Positions 53,726 to 62,137 of a stretch of 64,000 bases of DNA are shown one piece after another (position 1 is the stretch's first letter; each line of letters starts with the position of its first letter). Position numbers and translations under genes: made by a program. The stretch is from Neptunitalea lumnitzerae (GTDB lineage: Bacteria; Bacteroidota; Bacteroidia; Flavobacteriales; Flavobacteriaceae): positions 186,001-250,000 of the forward strand of contig NZ_BRVO01000001.1 in the NCBI RefSeq assembly GCF_027924185.1, in the 5' to 3' direction. The notes beneath the pieces were generated by a model, which did no database searches, was not told the DNA's origin, and saw nothing but the letters and a program-made list of their open reading frames with translations.

Positions 53726-54541
53726 TTGTATCCGTTATCAATAACCACCTATAAGCCTACTGAAATATCACATGTTGTAGAGCGCATGTGGATAGCAGAA
53801 ACCAACAGAAGTGACTTTAACTTACTCATGTTGTCTACACATTTTATAAATGTATTATTCCCGTTAGATGCTAATGGTATTACCATTGATGGTAATACCT
53901 ACCATAAACCCATAATTAAAGGTACCGTACTAAAACCTTTTATTATGAAAATACCTGCCCATAGCAAAGTATTTGCTATACGTTTATACGCCTACGGGTT
54001 ATACCCCTTTAGAGATGCTTTTAACATGGTAAATGGCAAAGCTGTTGCTTCTGAAACTTTAGAAAACTTTTTTGAAGAGCACAAAAGCATCTTTTTTTCA
54101 CAAGAAGCAAAAGATATTGAATCGTTAATTACAACAACCTTACAAGACTGCTATGTACCCGAACTAGAGAAAAAAATTGCCTTGTTTAAAAACTACTACT
54201 TACAACTTTTAGAAGAACCTTGCTGCACTGATCTTATTAGTTGTTTTTGCCGTGACAACGATGTAAATTACATAAACCTCAACCGAATTTGCAATAAGGT
54301 AATAGGTATTACTCCTAAAAAACTAGAACGACTAATTAAATACCGAAAAGCGGTAGATTTCATGTTAAAAACTGACATGAATTTTACAGATATTGCTTTA
54401 AATGCCGGTTACTTTGACCAACCACATTTTGTAAAAGAATTTAAGCATTTTACAAATTCTACGCCTTCAGAGTTTATTAAATTCTTAAAAGAGGAGCAAG
54501 TTTATACCACAAAAGAAGTTACGGATTTTTCAACTTTTTAG
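53726..54541 (+). CDS. AraC-family transcriptional regulator, TTG start
   Basis: The 271-residue protein has an N-terminal ligand/unknown domain with YKPTEISHVVERMWIAE, the usual opening of this regulator subfamily, so the TTG at 53726 is needed to keep it; the next ATG is at residue 21. A C-terminal AraC HTH is at ~170-265: RICNKVIGITPKKLERLIKYRKAVDFM, then FTDIALNAGYFDQPHFVKEFKHFTNSTPSEF. The ligand and targets are unknown. A perfect 22-bp palindrome lies 46 bases upstream and suggests autoregulation. Confidence 0.88.
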   Translation: MYPLSITTYKPTEISHVVERMWIAETNRSDFNLLMLSTHFINVLFPLDANGITIDGNTYHKPIIKGTVLKPFIMKIPAHSKVFAIRLYAYGLYPFRDAFNMVNGKAVASETLENFFEEHKSIFFSQEAKDIESLITTTLQDCYVPELEKKIALFKNYYLQLLEEPCCTDLISCFCRDNDVNYINLNRICNKVIGITPKKLERLIKYRKAVDFMLKTDMNFTDIALNAGYFDQPHFVKEFKHFTNSTPSEFIKFLKEEQVYTTKEVTDFSTF

Positions 54542-54608
54542 CTGATTGTTAAAAATTTACAAGTTTTTTATACACTTTCACTTTACTTTTACAACAGGGA
54601 AAAATTGA

Positions 54609-54664
54609 GGATCAAATAGATCCTTGGGGTGTTTAAAGTTAATTCGGGTATGGTTTCATACCCG
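54609..54664 (+). other. Two short hairpins downstream of the AraC gene
   Basis: GGATC/GATCC (54609-54623) and CGGGTATG/CATACCCG (54645-54664) form 5-bp and 8-bp stems. The second is perfect with a 4-nt loop. The tail is T-rich but not a clear T run. They may end the AraC mRNA or be part of an unknown RNA. Confidence 0.45.
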
Positions 54665-54783
54665 GATAGCTTTTAAAATTTAAGAGGTAATCTCTTTCTT
54701 TCAATTTAAAACAAGTATAATTATTAATTTATTATAGGTTTTTATATTAGTAGATTTAGCGGTCTACAAATGATTGTTGTATG

Positions 54784-54832
54784 ATTACTCTTGCTAACAA
54801 CGGTTCTTAGCCGTTATACTAGCAAGAGTAAT
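54784..54832. terminator. Long inverted repeat between convergent genes
   Basis: ATTACTCTTGCTA (54784-54796) and TAGCAAGAGTAAT (54820-54832) form a perfect 13-bp stem around a nested AACGG/CCGTT hairpin. It ends 4 bases before the stop of the minus gene at 54837. It probably acts as a 3' structure for one or both transcripts. Confidence 0.6.
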
Positions 54833-54836
54833 TTAT

Positions 54837-55298
54837 TTAATAATTATAATAAATATCTGGTTTCCCTCTAGAATCTCTATATGAAGTTTTTTCTGTGTAT
54901 ACCTCAATAGCCGTTTCTTTAGGTAATAATTCCGGTATTTCCACCAACGCAAAATGATCGGCATTAAAAGTAACTCGTAACGTCTCTGTAACTATATCCT
55001 TTTTAGCAAATCTTATACTAAAAGTCCCCTGTTCATCTACAAACAAATCACTAGCAATCATAAACTTACCAGAAAAAACCTGCACCATTACTGATTCATT
55101 AACAACCCTCCAGCCTAAAATTCCTTTTGCAAATACGGCTCCACGTATGGTAATGCTGTCACTTAATGCTTCTGACTGTTCTAGTTTCCAAGTACCAGAT
55201 CTTTTTTTCTGGGCATTTCCAATAGTTGCTGTAAACATGGTTACCAAGAGCATAACCACTATAGAGATTTTTTTATACGTAAAAGTGTTATTTTTCAT
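54837..55298 (-). CDS. Secreted protein with carboxypeptidase-regulatory-like domain
   Basis: The 153-residue protein has a signal peptide (residues 1-29, GNAQ). It has a single beta-sandwich resembling CarboxypepD_reg-like / DUF4198-like domains: SITIRGAVFAKGILGWRVVNESVMVQVF and FVDEQGTFSIRFAKKDIVTETLRVTF. Such domains bind or modify secreted partners. Family assignment is tentative. It has no obvious operon partner. Confidence 0.8.
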   Translation of the reverse strand: MKNNTFTYKKISIVVMLLVTMFTATIGNAQKKRSGTWKLEQSEALSDSITIRGAVFAKGILGWRVVNESVMVQVFSGKFMIASDLFVDEQGTFSIRFAKKDIVTETLRVTFNADHFALVEIPELLPKETAIEVYTEKTSYRDSRGKPDIYYNY

Positions 55299-55406
55299 AG
55301 CTTTTTTATTTAGTATTTACCTAAGGTAATAAAATCACCTATACGAGACCATAATACTTAAACCATTTAACACCCTAAATAACATACGGATTAATAAACA
55401 GGTAAG

Positions 55407-55928
55407 TTACTGTTTATCTGTAGGGATGTTAACTGCGCCACAACCATCAACTTTCCACTTACCATCAACTTGTACCATTTTTACTTTAATAGTATAACTA
55501 GGGTTACTTACCCGTTGTAAGGTTACATAATCTTGGTCATCATTACTTACCACTTGAAAACCCTTTTCTGGAATCTCCTCTGAATTAATAACAGGGTCAA
55601 ATGTTGAGTTTGTATCAGCAAGCGTTTTATTAAAAGCGTTTATAAAATTCTCTGTTACACTTTTGGTTGCTATCCAATTTTTTAAATCAACATCAGATTT
55701 ATCTTCTTTTAAAAATGCTATATATTTATTTACAAACCTAGCAGCTTTAGCTTCTTGAACGTTATCAAACAGTCTTAAACTTTTAACTTCCTCAAAATTA
55801 TCTTTATCAACAGTCTCTATTCCTATTTTGGTCCTTTTATTCACCTCTTCTTTCTTCGGTGTTTGTTCACACGCTGTTAATGTAGCTATAGACAAAACTG
55901 CTATTGAAATGTATTTTTTCATATTCAT
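55407..55928 (-). CDS. Lipoprotein, hypothetical
   Basis: The 173-residue lipoprotein has a lipobox LTAC (Cys20). The mature part begins EQTPKKEEVNKRTK and contains YITLK-like strands plus the pattern EARFVNKYIAFLKEDKSD, as in DUF3828/NTF2-like secreted proteins. No firm family. The start is ATG 55928 or 55922. It follows the lactonase gene by 63 bases on the same strand. Confidence 0.8.
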   Translation of the reverse strand: MNMKKYISIAVLSIATLTACEQTPKKEEVNKRTKIGIETVDKDNFEEVKSLRLFDNVQEAKAARFVNKYIAFLKEDKSDVDLKNWIATKSVTENFINAFNKTLADTNSTFDPVINSEEIPEKGFQVVSNDDQDYVTLQRVSNPSYTIKVKMVQVDGKWKVDGCGAVNIPTDKQ

Positions 55929-55991
55929 TTTAAATTTGCTTAAAGGTAAAAATATTAAACTATTCTAAAGTAATCCCAGGGTTCAATAGTA

Positions 55992-57122
55992 CTATTCTGC
56001 TACGCTATAGGTACGCATTTGTAAACAAGAAGGATTGGTAGGAATATTGATCACAGTTCCTGTAGGTGTGAGTTCTCCAGTTTCTAAGTTTCGCTTAAAA
56101 ACAATAATGTTTTTACTTTTTAAGTTGGCTACCAACAAAAAGTTACCAGTTGGGTCTATGGTAAAATTCCTAGGTCTATCTCCCAAAGTAGAAGAATGCC
56201 CTACCAAATTCAATTTTCCCGTTTCATCTATGGCAAAAATTGCAAGGGTATTTTCTTCTTCCTTTCGGTTAGACACATATAAAAACTTACCATCTGGAGA
56301 TACATGCAAATCTGCTGTGGCATACCCCTGAAGTTCTTTAGAATATGCAAATATTTGTTGAATAGGCATTAAAACACCATTAGCATACTTGAATGCTGTT
56401 ACGCTACCGCTTAGCTCATTAGCCAAATAAGCATAAGCACTATTGGGGTGAAACGTAAGATGCCTAGGTCCACTTCCCTTCATGGCTTCATACGTTAATT
56501 TAGAGATAGCTTTCAAAGGGCTTTTTTTACGGGTAGTAAACTTAAAAGCATGTATTTTATCCATTCCCAAATCGGGCACAAATAGATACTTATTATCTGG
56601 TGAAAAAACTGCTGAATGCGCATGGGAAACTTCTGTACTATCTATTAAAGTATTAAAATCAAAATGTTGACTATAGGCGTTTAAACCACCATCTGCATTG
56701 GTTTTGTATATGGCAGCTGTACCGCCGGTATAGGTAGCAGTAGCAACATAGGTACCATCTAACGATGTAGACACATAAGCCGGGTTATCTCCGTGGGTAG
56801 GTTGTTTATTTATAAATTGTAAAGTCCCACTACTACTGTCAAAAACAAAAGCACTAATGTTTCCATTATCCTTTAATTTACTTTCGGTACATGCGTACAA
56901 ATATTTTCCGTTGGGTGACAGCGCTATATAAGAAGGGTTCACAACATTTTGCACAGCACTCATCTTTTCAACTTCTCCCGTTTGCACATCAAAACTATAA
57001 ACATACAAACCACTATTGGGTTTACCATCTGTATAACTTCCTATAAACAAAAAAGTTTTACTAGTTTGACCATGCAGTACTACACAACTAAAAATGGTCA
57101 AAAACAAAAATATTTTTTTCAT
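55992..57122 (-). CDS. Lactonase family (7-bladed beta-propeller) protein
   Basis: The 376-residue protein has a signal peptide (residues 1-18) and about seven propeller blades with repeats like YIALSPNGKYLYA, SPDNKYLFVPDLGMDKIHAF and HVSPDGKFLYVSNRK. It is the PF10282 lactonase family, which includes a 6-phosphogluconolactonase (YbhE/Pgl). With a signal peptide it is probably periplasmic, so the true substrate may be another lactone. I leave the symbol blank. It is first of two genes on this strand. Confidence 0.88.
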   Translation of the reverse strand: MKKIFLFLTIFSCVVLHGQTSKTFLFIGSYTDGKPNSGLYVYSFDVQTGEVEKMSAVQNVVNPSYIALSPNGKYLYACTESKLKDNGNISAFVFDSSSGTLQFINKQPTHGDNPAYVSTSLDGTYVATATYTGGTAAIYKTNADGGLNAYSQHFDFNTLIDSTEVSHAHSAVFSPDNKYLFVPDLGMDKIHAFKFTTRKKSPLKAISKLTYEAMKGSGPRHLTFHPNSAYAYLANELSGSVTAFKYANGVLMPIQQIFAYSKELQGYATADLHVSPDGKFLYVSNRKEEENTLAIFAIDETGKLNLVGHSSTLGDRPRNFTIDPTGNFLLVANLKSKNIIVFKRNLETGELTPTGTVINIPTNPSCLQMRTYSVAE

Positions 57123-57180
57123 AAGTAGTAGTTATTCTTTTAAAAGTATCTAATGTAAAAGTACACATAACCACTAATTA

Positions 57181-57207
57181 AAAAAGCCCTTAAAACTAAG
57201 AGCTTTT
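57181..57207. terminator. Weak terminator-like hairpin
   Basis: AAAAAGC and GCTTTTT flank CTTA/TAAG with one mismatch, giving an interrupted 11-bp stem. It lies between divergent genes, 60 bases beyond the lactonase gene start, so no obvious gene ends here. Confidence 0.4.
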
Positions 57208-57225
57208 TGTAATCAAGAACAAATA

Positions 57226-57248
57226 TTAAAAAGTATGATACTTTTTAA
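57226..57248. promoter_or_regulatory. Palindrome with a one-base centre
   Basis: TTAAAAAGTAT and ATACTTTTTAA are perfect inverted 11-mers around a single G. It lies in the 501-base gap upstream of two divergent genes and could be an operator. Chance is possible in AT-rich DNA, but the length argues against it. Confidence 0.4.
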
Positions 57249-57283
57249 AAATCGTATAATTATGTTTAGTGCATAAAAAATTA

Positions 57284-57354
57284 TGCTAGTTAGTTTTCAT
57301 TTTTCTTTACAAGTGTAAATATAACACTTTTATAACAAATAACGAAAACTAGCA
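57284..57354. repeat. Imperfect terminal inverted repeat with an internal hairpin
   Basis: TGCTAGTTAGTTTTC (57284-57298) matches the reverse complement of GAAAACTAGCA (57344-57354) except for a 4-base insertion. Inside lies AAGTGT/ACACTT. The unit resembles a short foldback element or structured RNA; no flanking target-site duplication is certain. Confidence 0.35.
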
Positions 57355-57474
57355 AAATCTTACAATCTAGAACTAACTAAGTTATACCCTTAAAACACCT
57401 TTATATTAAAACAGCTAAACCAAGCTTTAGAGCTGTCACAACTAGAACTGAAAAGAATTATAGAGCTATATAAA

Positions 57475-57503
57475 AAAACCCTTTTTTACTTAAAAAGGGT
57501 TTT
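57475..57503 (+). terminator. Strong terminator-like hairpin without an upstream gene
   Basis: AAAACCCTTTTT pairs with AAAAAGGGTTTT in a perfect 12-bp stem around a 5-nt loop, with further T-rich sequence after it. No annotated plus-strand gene ends here, so a small RNA may lie in 57360-57475. Reverse-direction use is also possible. Confidence 0.55.
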
Positions 57504-57623
57504 AATCTTAAAATTTACATACTCAAATAGGGGAAAAGTCCTTACCTAAACTAACCAATAATAAGTTATTAGCTAAATTTTTTGGATTAATATCTTAATT
57601 TAGCGTTGAAATACTTACTACCA

Positions 57624-57965
57624 ATGAAAAACAGGCAACCAACAAACTATAGACACTGGGCTTTTAGGCTTTTTATATATGTTATTTTATTAAACATTCT
57701 ATTAGTTTATATTGAGGCTACATCTACTCATCTTGTTTTCAACACAATGGAAGAACCCACAACTTATTCTAATACTGAAACAGTAGCTATGGTAGCTGGG
57801 CTATTGGCTAACTTACTTTTTTTAGCAGGCATCGTATTTACCACTATAATGTGGGTAAAAAAAGAACCCAAAGATTACAAATGGTACACTGCTACCATTG
57901 GCTATCCAATTTTTACAATGACATTTATGGGGTTAACCTTTTACTCCTTCTTCGCTATTGACTAA
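57624..57965 (+). CDS. Small membrane protein, hypothetical
   Basis: I start at ATG 57624 (MKNRQPTNYRHWAFRLF); the TTG at 57606 is an alternative. The 113-residue protein has three transmembrane helices (about 12-33, 52-73, 89-110). No family is recognised. It begins after a terminator-like hairpin with its own promoter region. Confidence 0.72.
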   Translation: MKNRQPTNYRHWAFRLFIYVILLNILLVYIEATSTHLVFNTMEEPTTYSNTETVAMVAGLLANLLFLAGIVFTTIMWVKKEPKDYKWYTATIGYPIFTMTFMGLTFYSFFAID

Positions 57966-58091
57966 GTAAAACCCACCAACCCGCTTATGGAAATAGCTTC
58001 TTTTATAGAACTATCCTAAATTAGCATTTTAAATATGTTAATTATCTGCTTTTAAGATAGTACCCTATATTTTTTAGCTAATTTTAGGGTA

Positions 58092-59690
58092 ATGAAACTA
58101 TTTTCATTTCATAAAAAAAACACTCCCTCAAATTTTACCGAAGAAACAAACCTGCCCTGGCAGCATAAACCTGCATTATTTTTGCACATCAAAAATAATC
58201 TTGACGAGGGAGGCATAGTAACTTCGGAGGGGGATACTTTACCCGACGATGATCCAAACCGCAACAATGGTTTAAAATGGGTTTCCGGCGGGCATGATAG
58301 TGTATTGTCTTTTCATACCAATATAGACTACCCTGCAGATACACCTGAAAAGGTAGCCAACCTTATTGCAACAATTGCTAGCACAAACAGCCTAAACAAA
58401 AAAATTGAGCTCTATACCATTTTAATGACCGACAATGTATTGGCTTACATTGAGAAGGTAATGGAGAAAATGGCAGAATTAGAAATTCAAATTTCACCAT
58501 ACTTAGACAAATATGCCCGATGGTTAGCTTTTCAAGCTCCGCATAGGGGTGCAGTAAAACTTGGCATAGCCCTCTTGGGTATTATTGGCGATGCCCATGA
58601 CAAAAATGGAATTCTAATTTTAGGAAAGCACGAAGAGTTTACCCTATTTGTGTCGGTGGCTATATTGTACATGTCTGATAACCCCGAGAACGATTTATGG
58701 AACATGGCTAAATATGTAAGCGGATGGGGGAAAATTCATATTGTACAAAGGTTAGCAGAAACCGCTAATCCGAACATTAAAAAATGGCTTATAAGAGAAG
58801 GTTATAAAAATGATATTTTATATGAATACCTTACCTACACTTGTGCGAAAGCAGGAAATTTATATCAAGAACTTTCAGCTAAAAATATTGATGACAAACT
58901 ATTTAGAGGTGCTGGCGATATTATTACTACTTTATTAAACGACAACAGCCCAGTAGAAGATATTTATAGCTATGATGAAGGTGCAGAAGTAGTACAGTTG
59001 TTTATTGCCCATATGGAACAAAGACCCTCCTACGGTGTAGTAGATTTTATTATTTTACATAGAATTAAAGCCTTTTTAGAAAGTAATAAAGAAGATTGGG
59101 AGGCTTTGCAACAAATGGGATGGACAGATGACCACAAAGCTAACTTATTAATAGACATCCACACCCTACTTACTCATATTCCATGGGATACTATTATTCA
59201 GGAACAATCTGAACTACCATCTAATCATTTTTGGCAAATTAAAAAAGCCGGAGAAATGTTGGCTATTGATACTTTTAAAGGGTATCTAAAAAATCTTAAA
59301 GCTGCCGGTATAGACCCTAGGCTATGGCATATGACTACCGATTATGCCAACCAGACCACAATAGACACACTAATTACCATTGCAACAGAAAAATTTACAC
59401 CTGAAAGAATAACAAATAATAAAAACCCAAACGAAGAATTTCCACTATATAATGCATTCGATTTTTTCTTGAACACTTTGGAAGGCTATCCTGGAAAAGG
59501 GTTAAACCTAATAAAACTAGCACTTAAAAGTCCGGATAGAAGAAACCGTATCACCGCAACCAAAGTATTAAACGCTTGGGGAAAAGCCTATCATACTTTT
59601 AAAGTTAGATACATGATTAGGTTAGCGTTAAGAAAAGAGAAAGAAAAAGACATTAAAGGACACCTAGCAGATCTCTTAAAAAAGTACTAA
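58092..59690 (+). CDS. Hypothetical helical-repeat protein
   Basis: The 532-residue cytoplasmic protein is mainly helical and resembles HEAT/ARM-type repeats (for example DLWNMAKYVSGWGKIHIVQRLAE and LKSPDRRNRITATKVLNAWG). An N-terminal segment of ~90 residues is less regular. Homologues of this kind are annotated only as hypothetical to my knowledge. It is preceded by a 126-base gap and followed 69 bases later by a small gene. Confidence 0.82.
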   Translation: MKLFSFHKKNTPSNFTEETNLPWQHKPALFLHIKNNLDEGGIVTSEGDTLPDDDPNRNNGLKWVSGGHDSVLSFHTNIDYPADTPEKVANLIATIASTNSLNKKIELYTILMTDNVLAYIEKVMEKMAELEIQISPYLDKYARWLAFQAPHRGAVKLGIALLGIIGDAHDKNGILILGKHEEFTLFVSVAILYMSDNPENDLWNMAKYVSGWGKIHIVQRLAETANPNIKKWLIREGYKNDILYEYLTYTCAKAGNLYQELSAKNIDDKLFRGAGDIITTLLNDNSPVEDIYSYDEGAEVVQLFIAHMEQRPSYGVVDFIILHRIKAFLESNKEDWEALQQMGWTDDHKANLLIDIHTLLTHIPWDTIIQEQSELPSNHFWQIKKAGEMLAIDTFKGYLKNLKAAGIDPRLWHMTTDYANQTTIDTLITIATEKFTPERITNNKNPNEEFPLYNAFDFFLNTLEGYPGKGLNLIKLALKSPDRRNRITATKVLNAWGKAYHTFKVRYMIRLALRKEKEKDIKGHLADLLKKY

Positions 59691-59759
59691 ATATAGGCTC
59701 TAACAGATTTTACAATCTCTTAATTAAGTATATTTATGGTTTATTTAAAATACTACCCC

Positions 59760-60044
59760 ATGCAATATACCCTAGTTGAACATTTTTTGTCGGAAGAAGG
59801 CAAAAATTATTTACCACAATGGATAAAAGAAATTAAAGTAGCCCTAAATGACTTTGACGGATTTCAAAAACTAGAATTACTCGAAGACGTTACCGACAAT
59901 GAACGAACCCTATTTTTACTACAATTTGAAACTCTAGATAATTTACAAAAATGGGCCACCAGTGAAACGCATAATTGGTTTTTAAAGAAACTGCACCCCC
60001 ATATGCTACAAAAACAACATTCACAACTTTTAAGATCTAAATGA
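59760..60044 (+). CDS. ABM-like (antibiotic biosynthesis monooxygenase fold) protein
   Basis: I start at ATG 59760 (MQYTLVEHFLSEEGKNYL). The 94-residue protein has an alpha/beta ferredoxin-like pattern: YTLVEHFLSEEGKNYLPQWIKEIK, then FQKLELLEDV, then TLFLLQFETLDNLQKWATSETHNWF. This is how antibiotic-biosynthesis-monooxygenase-like small proteins read. Its role is unknown. It overlaps the OsmC gene by 4 bases (ATGA), so the pair is coupled. Confidence 0.78.
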   Translation: MQYTLVEHFLSEEGKNYLPQWIKEIKVALNDFDGFQKLELLEDVTDNERTLFLLQFETLDNLQKWATSETHNWFLKKLHPHMLQKQHSQLLRSK

Positions 60045-60511
60045 AATCTCACCAGTATAAAATTACTGTAGAATGGACAGGAAATACAGGAGAAGGAACT
60101 AGCAACTATCGCAGTTACACCCGAGACCATTCTATTTTAGCAAAAGGAAAATACAAGGCTATTTCAGCGTCTTCTGATCCTGCTTTTTTAGGAGATGCTA
60201 CTAAATACAATCCAGAAGATCTATTCTTATCATCGTTAAGCGCCTGCCACATGCTGTGGTATTTACATTTATGTACCGTTAATAATATTGTGGTAACTTC
60301 ATATACAGATGATGCTACAGGCACCATGAAAGAAGAAAAAAACGGAAGTGGCCAATTTACCAGTGTTACTTTATACCCTAAGGTAACCATCACCAACGCT
60401 TCTCAAATAGCACTTGCCAATAGTTTACACAAGAAAGCAAATAAAATGTGTTTTATTGCAAATTCTTGTAACTTTACCATACACCACCAACCAGAAACCA
60501 TAGCAACCTAA
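60041..60511 (+). CDS. OsmC-family peroxiredoxin-like protein
   Basis: The 156-residue protein matches OsmC/Ohr: EDLFLSSLSACHMLWYLHLCTVNNIVVTSY with the first reactive Cys, and NKMCFIANSCNFTI with the second. The pair reduces organic hydroperoxides with the thiol pair. It overlaps the upstream ABM-like gene by 4 bases. It is 25 bases upstream of the next secreted protein gene. The family assignment is secure; Ohr versus OsmC is not resolved. Confidence 0.92.
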   Translation: MKSHQYKITVEWTGNTGEGTSNYRSYTRDHSILAKGKYKAISASSDPAFLGDATKYNPEDLFLSSLSACHMLWYLHLCTVNNIVVTSYTDDATGTMKEEKNGSGQFTSVTLYPKVTITNASQIALANSLHKKANKMCFIANSCNFTIHHQPETIAT

Positions 60512-60536
60512 ATAAACAAAACTTAATCAACAACCT

Positions 60537-61205
60537 ATGCATTTAACCCGCTTATTTTTACTATTGTGCTTCTTTACACTATCGCTTACCACTAAAGCAC
60601 AAAAATCTTTTGAAGGAATTATTACTCATAAAATAACCTATAACTTTAAAGACAACAAAGAATACTCTGAGTATTACCAAACCATGTTGTCTGACACCAT
60701 TACCTTTTACATTGGTAAAAAGAAGCAGATGTATGTTTTTAATGCCAGTGCCTCTAGCCCCACTTCAAAAAACGTATTACTAATTAAAAAAGGACTTGAT
60801 TATACATACACAGCTGGGAATGATACCATTTTTACCGCAAACGCAAACGAGAACAAAGATGTACTAATGTCATTCAAAAAAAACCAAAAGCCTAAGAAAA
60901 CAATTATGGGGTTAGAGTGTGAATCTATAACTATGAGAGTAAAAGGTACAGAAGGAGGGTATACCGTAACTAGTTATTACAATCCAAAGTATTACCTAAA
61001 TCCAAAACCCTACAAAAATATTGAACAATCTTTTTATAATCAATTCATTGAAGAGGCCAAATCTATAACACTATCTACAATTATTGAATATGAAAGCGGA
61101 CTTACCGTTACCTTTGAAGCAATTAGCGTTAACCCACAAAATATAGCAGACAGTACATTTGAACTTCCAAAAGATAAAGTATATGCAGAGGGGAAAAAAC
61201 AGTAG
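60537..61205 (+). CDS. Secreted DUF4412-like protein
   Basis: The 222-residue protein has a signal peptide (residues 1-21, TTKAQ). The mature part is beta-rich, with FEGIITHKITYNF, MYVFNASASS, TIMGLECESITMRVKG and YYNPKYYLNPKPYKNIEQ, resembling DUF4412 or GLPGLI-type families of Bacteroidota secreted proteins. The specific function is unknown. It ends 18 bases before the stop of the convergent gene. Confidence 0.8.
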   Translation: MHLTRLFLLLCFFTLSLTTKAQKSFEGIITHKITYNFKDNKEYSEYYQTMLSDTITFYIGKKKQMYVFNASASSPTSKNVLLIKKGLDYTYTAGNDTIFTANANENKDVLMSFKKNQKPKKTIMGLECESITMRVKGTEGGYTVTSYYNPKYYLNPKPYKNIEQSFYNQFIEEAKSITLSTIIEYESGLTVTFEAISVNPQNIADSTFELPKDKVYAEGKKQ

Positions 61206-61223
61206 TGCTATCGTATAAGGTGT

Positions 61224-61769
61224 TTATTTAAAACCGCCCCATTTCCATTGTTTTTCGTCTACATAAGTTAGCCCGTAACTTTTAAATTCAGTTATAAACT
61301 CTTCTGAATTTGAAACAGCTTCTTTTGGCACCATTACCGCATTATTATTATCCATTTGCAAAAAGAAATGGGTTGGCACCTCTATTATGGTAGTAAACTT
61401 TTTCATTTTAATGCTACTCTGCCCTGCTTCTTCAATAATGTTTACAAACTTTTTAGAAATATCCAGTGTAGTTTCTTGCCCAAGAGCATCTTCATACTTC
61501 TTTTTAATATTTTTAAGGTACATATTTTTATAACTATATGCATTATACATAGGTTGCAACCACCACCAAGCAATAGCAAAAATTACAAATACCAAACCAT
61601 ATAACCACTTGTGTGTAGCCACCACAATAAAAACACCTAGCCCAACATACAAAATAGGTATTAACCAACGGCTACGTAAACGCCTTTTTCTATGGCTTTC
61701 AGACTTAGAAGTCAGGTACAATCTATACATCAAAAGGTCTTCTGCAGATACAGTATAAGTAACAGTCAT
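61224..61769 (-). CDS. Membrane protein with YcxB-like C-terminal domain
   Basis: I start at ATG 61769 (MTVTYTVSAEDLLMYRLY). The 181-residue protein has two membrane helices (about 34-50 and 55-73) and a soluble C-terminal part reading VPTHFFLQMDNNNAVMVPKEAVSNSEEFI, the pattern of YcxB-like domains. It shares its architecture with the protein at 20102-20599. Function unknown. Confidence 0.82.
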   Translation of the reverse strand: MTVTYTVSAEDLLMYRLYLTSKSESHRKRRLRSRWLIPILYVGLGVFIVVATHKWLYGLVFVIFAIAWWWLQPMYNAYSYKNMYLKNIKKKYEDALGQETTLDISKKFVNIIEEAGQSSIKMKKFTTIIEVPTHFFLQMDNNNAVMVPKEAVSNSEEFITEFKSYGLTYVDEKQWKWGGFK

Positions 61770-62137
61770 ATAAAATAAAAACTTTATGCCGTGCAAAGTT
61801 AAACATCTTTATCAAAACCAGTTTATTTATTCACTTATACCTACCTCTTAGCAAAAAAAATGCTCATTTTCAATAGGTAAAAACCTAGTTGCTTTTTTCC
61901 AATACCTTTCTCAGTAACAAAAAAAGAATAAACCACTCTAAAACAAACACTTACAACTACGTTAAATTTAAGAAAAATCTTCACTAACCCAATAAAAACA
62001 AGTGTATTACTAATAAAATTGAAATTCAATTGATTTTTTTATTAAATTGTAAATCAGATACATAAATAAACACTTTTACTCCCCCAAAATGTACTTTTAA
62101 TAACTAAAAACAAACCTAACACTTAAAAGCTTTTACA
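61770..62137. other. Divergent intergenic region
   Basis: The 368 AT-rich bases between two divergent genes contain no credible coding frame. They must hold the promoter of the caspase-like gene, but no full -33/-7 pair stands out. Confidence 0.4.

Noticed and set aside
61841-62029. 62-codon minus-strand ORF
   Set aside because: Low-complexity Phe/Val/Ile-rich translation of AT-rich DNA with no context.
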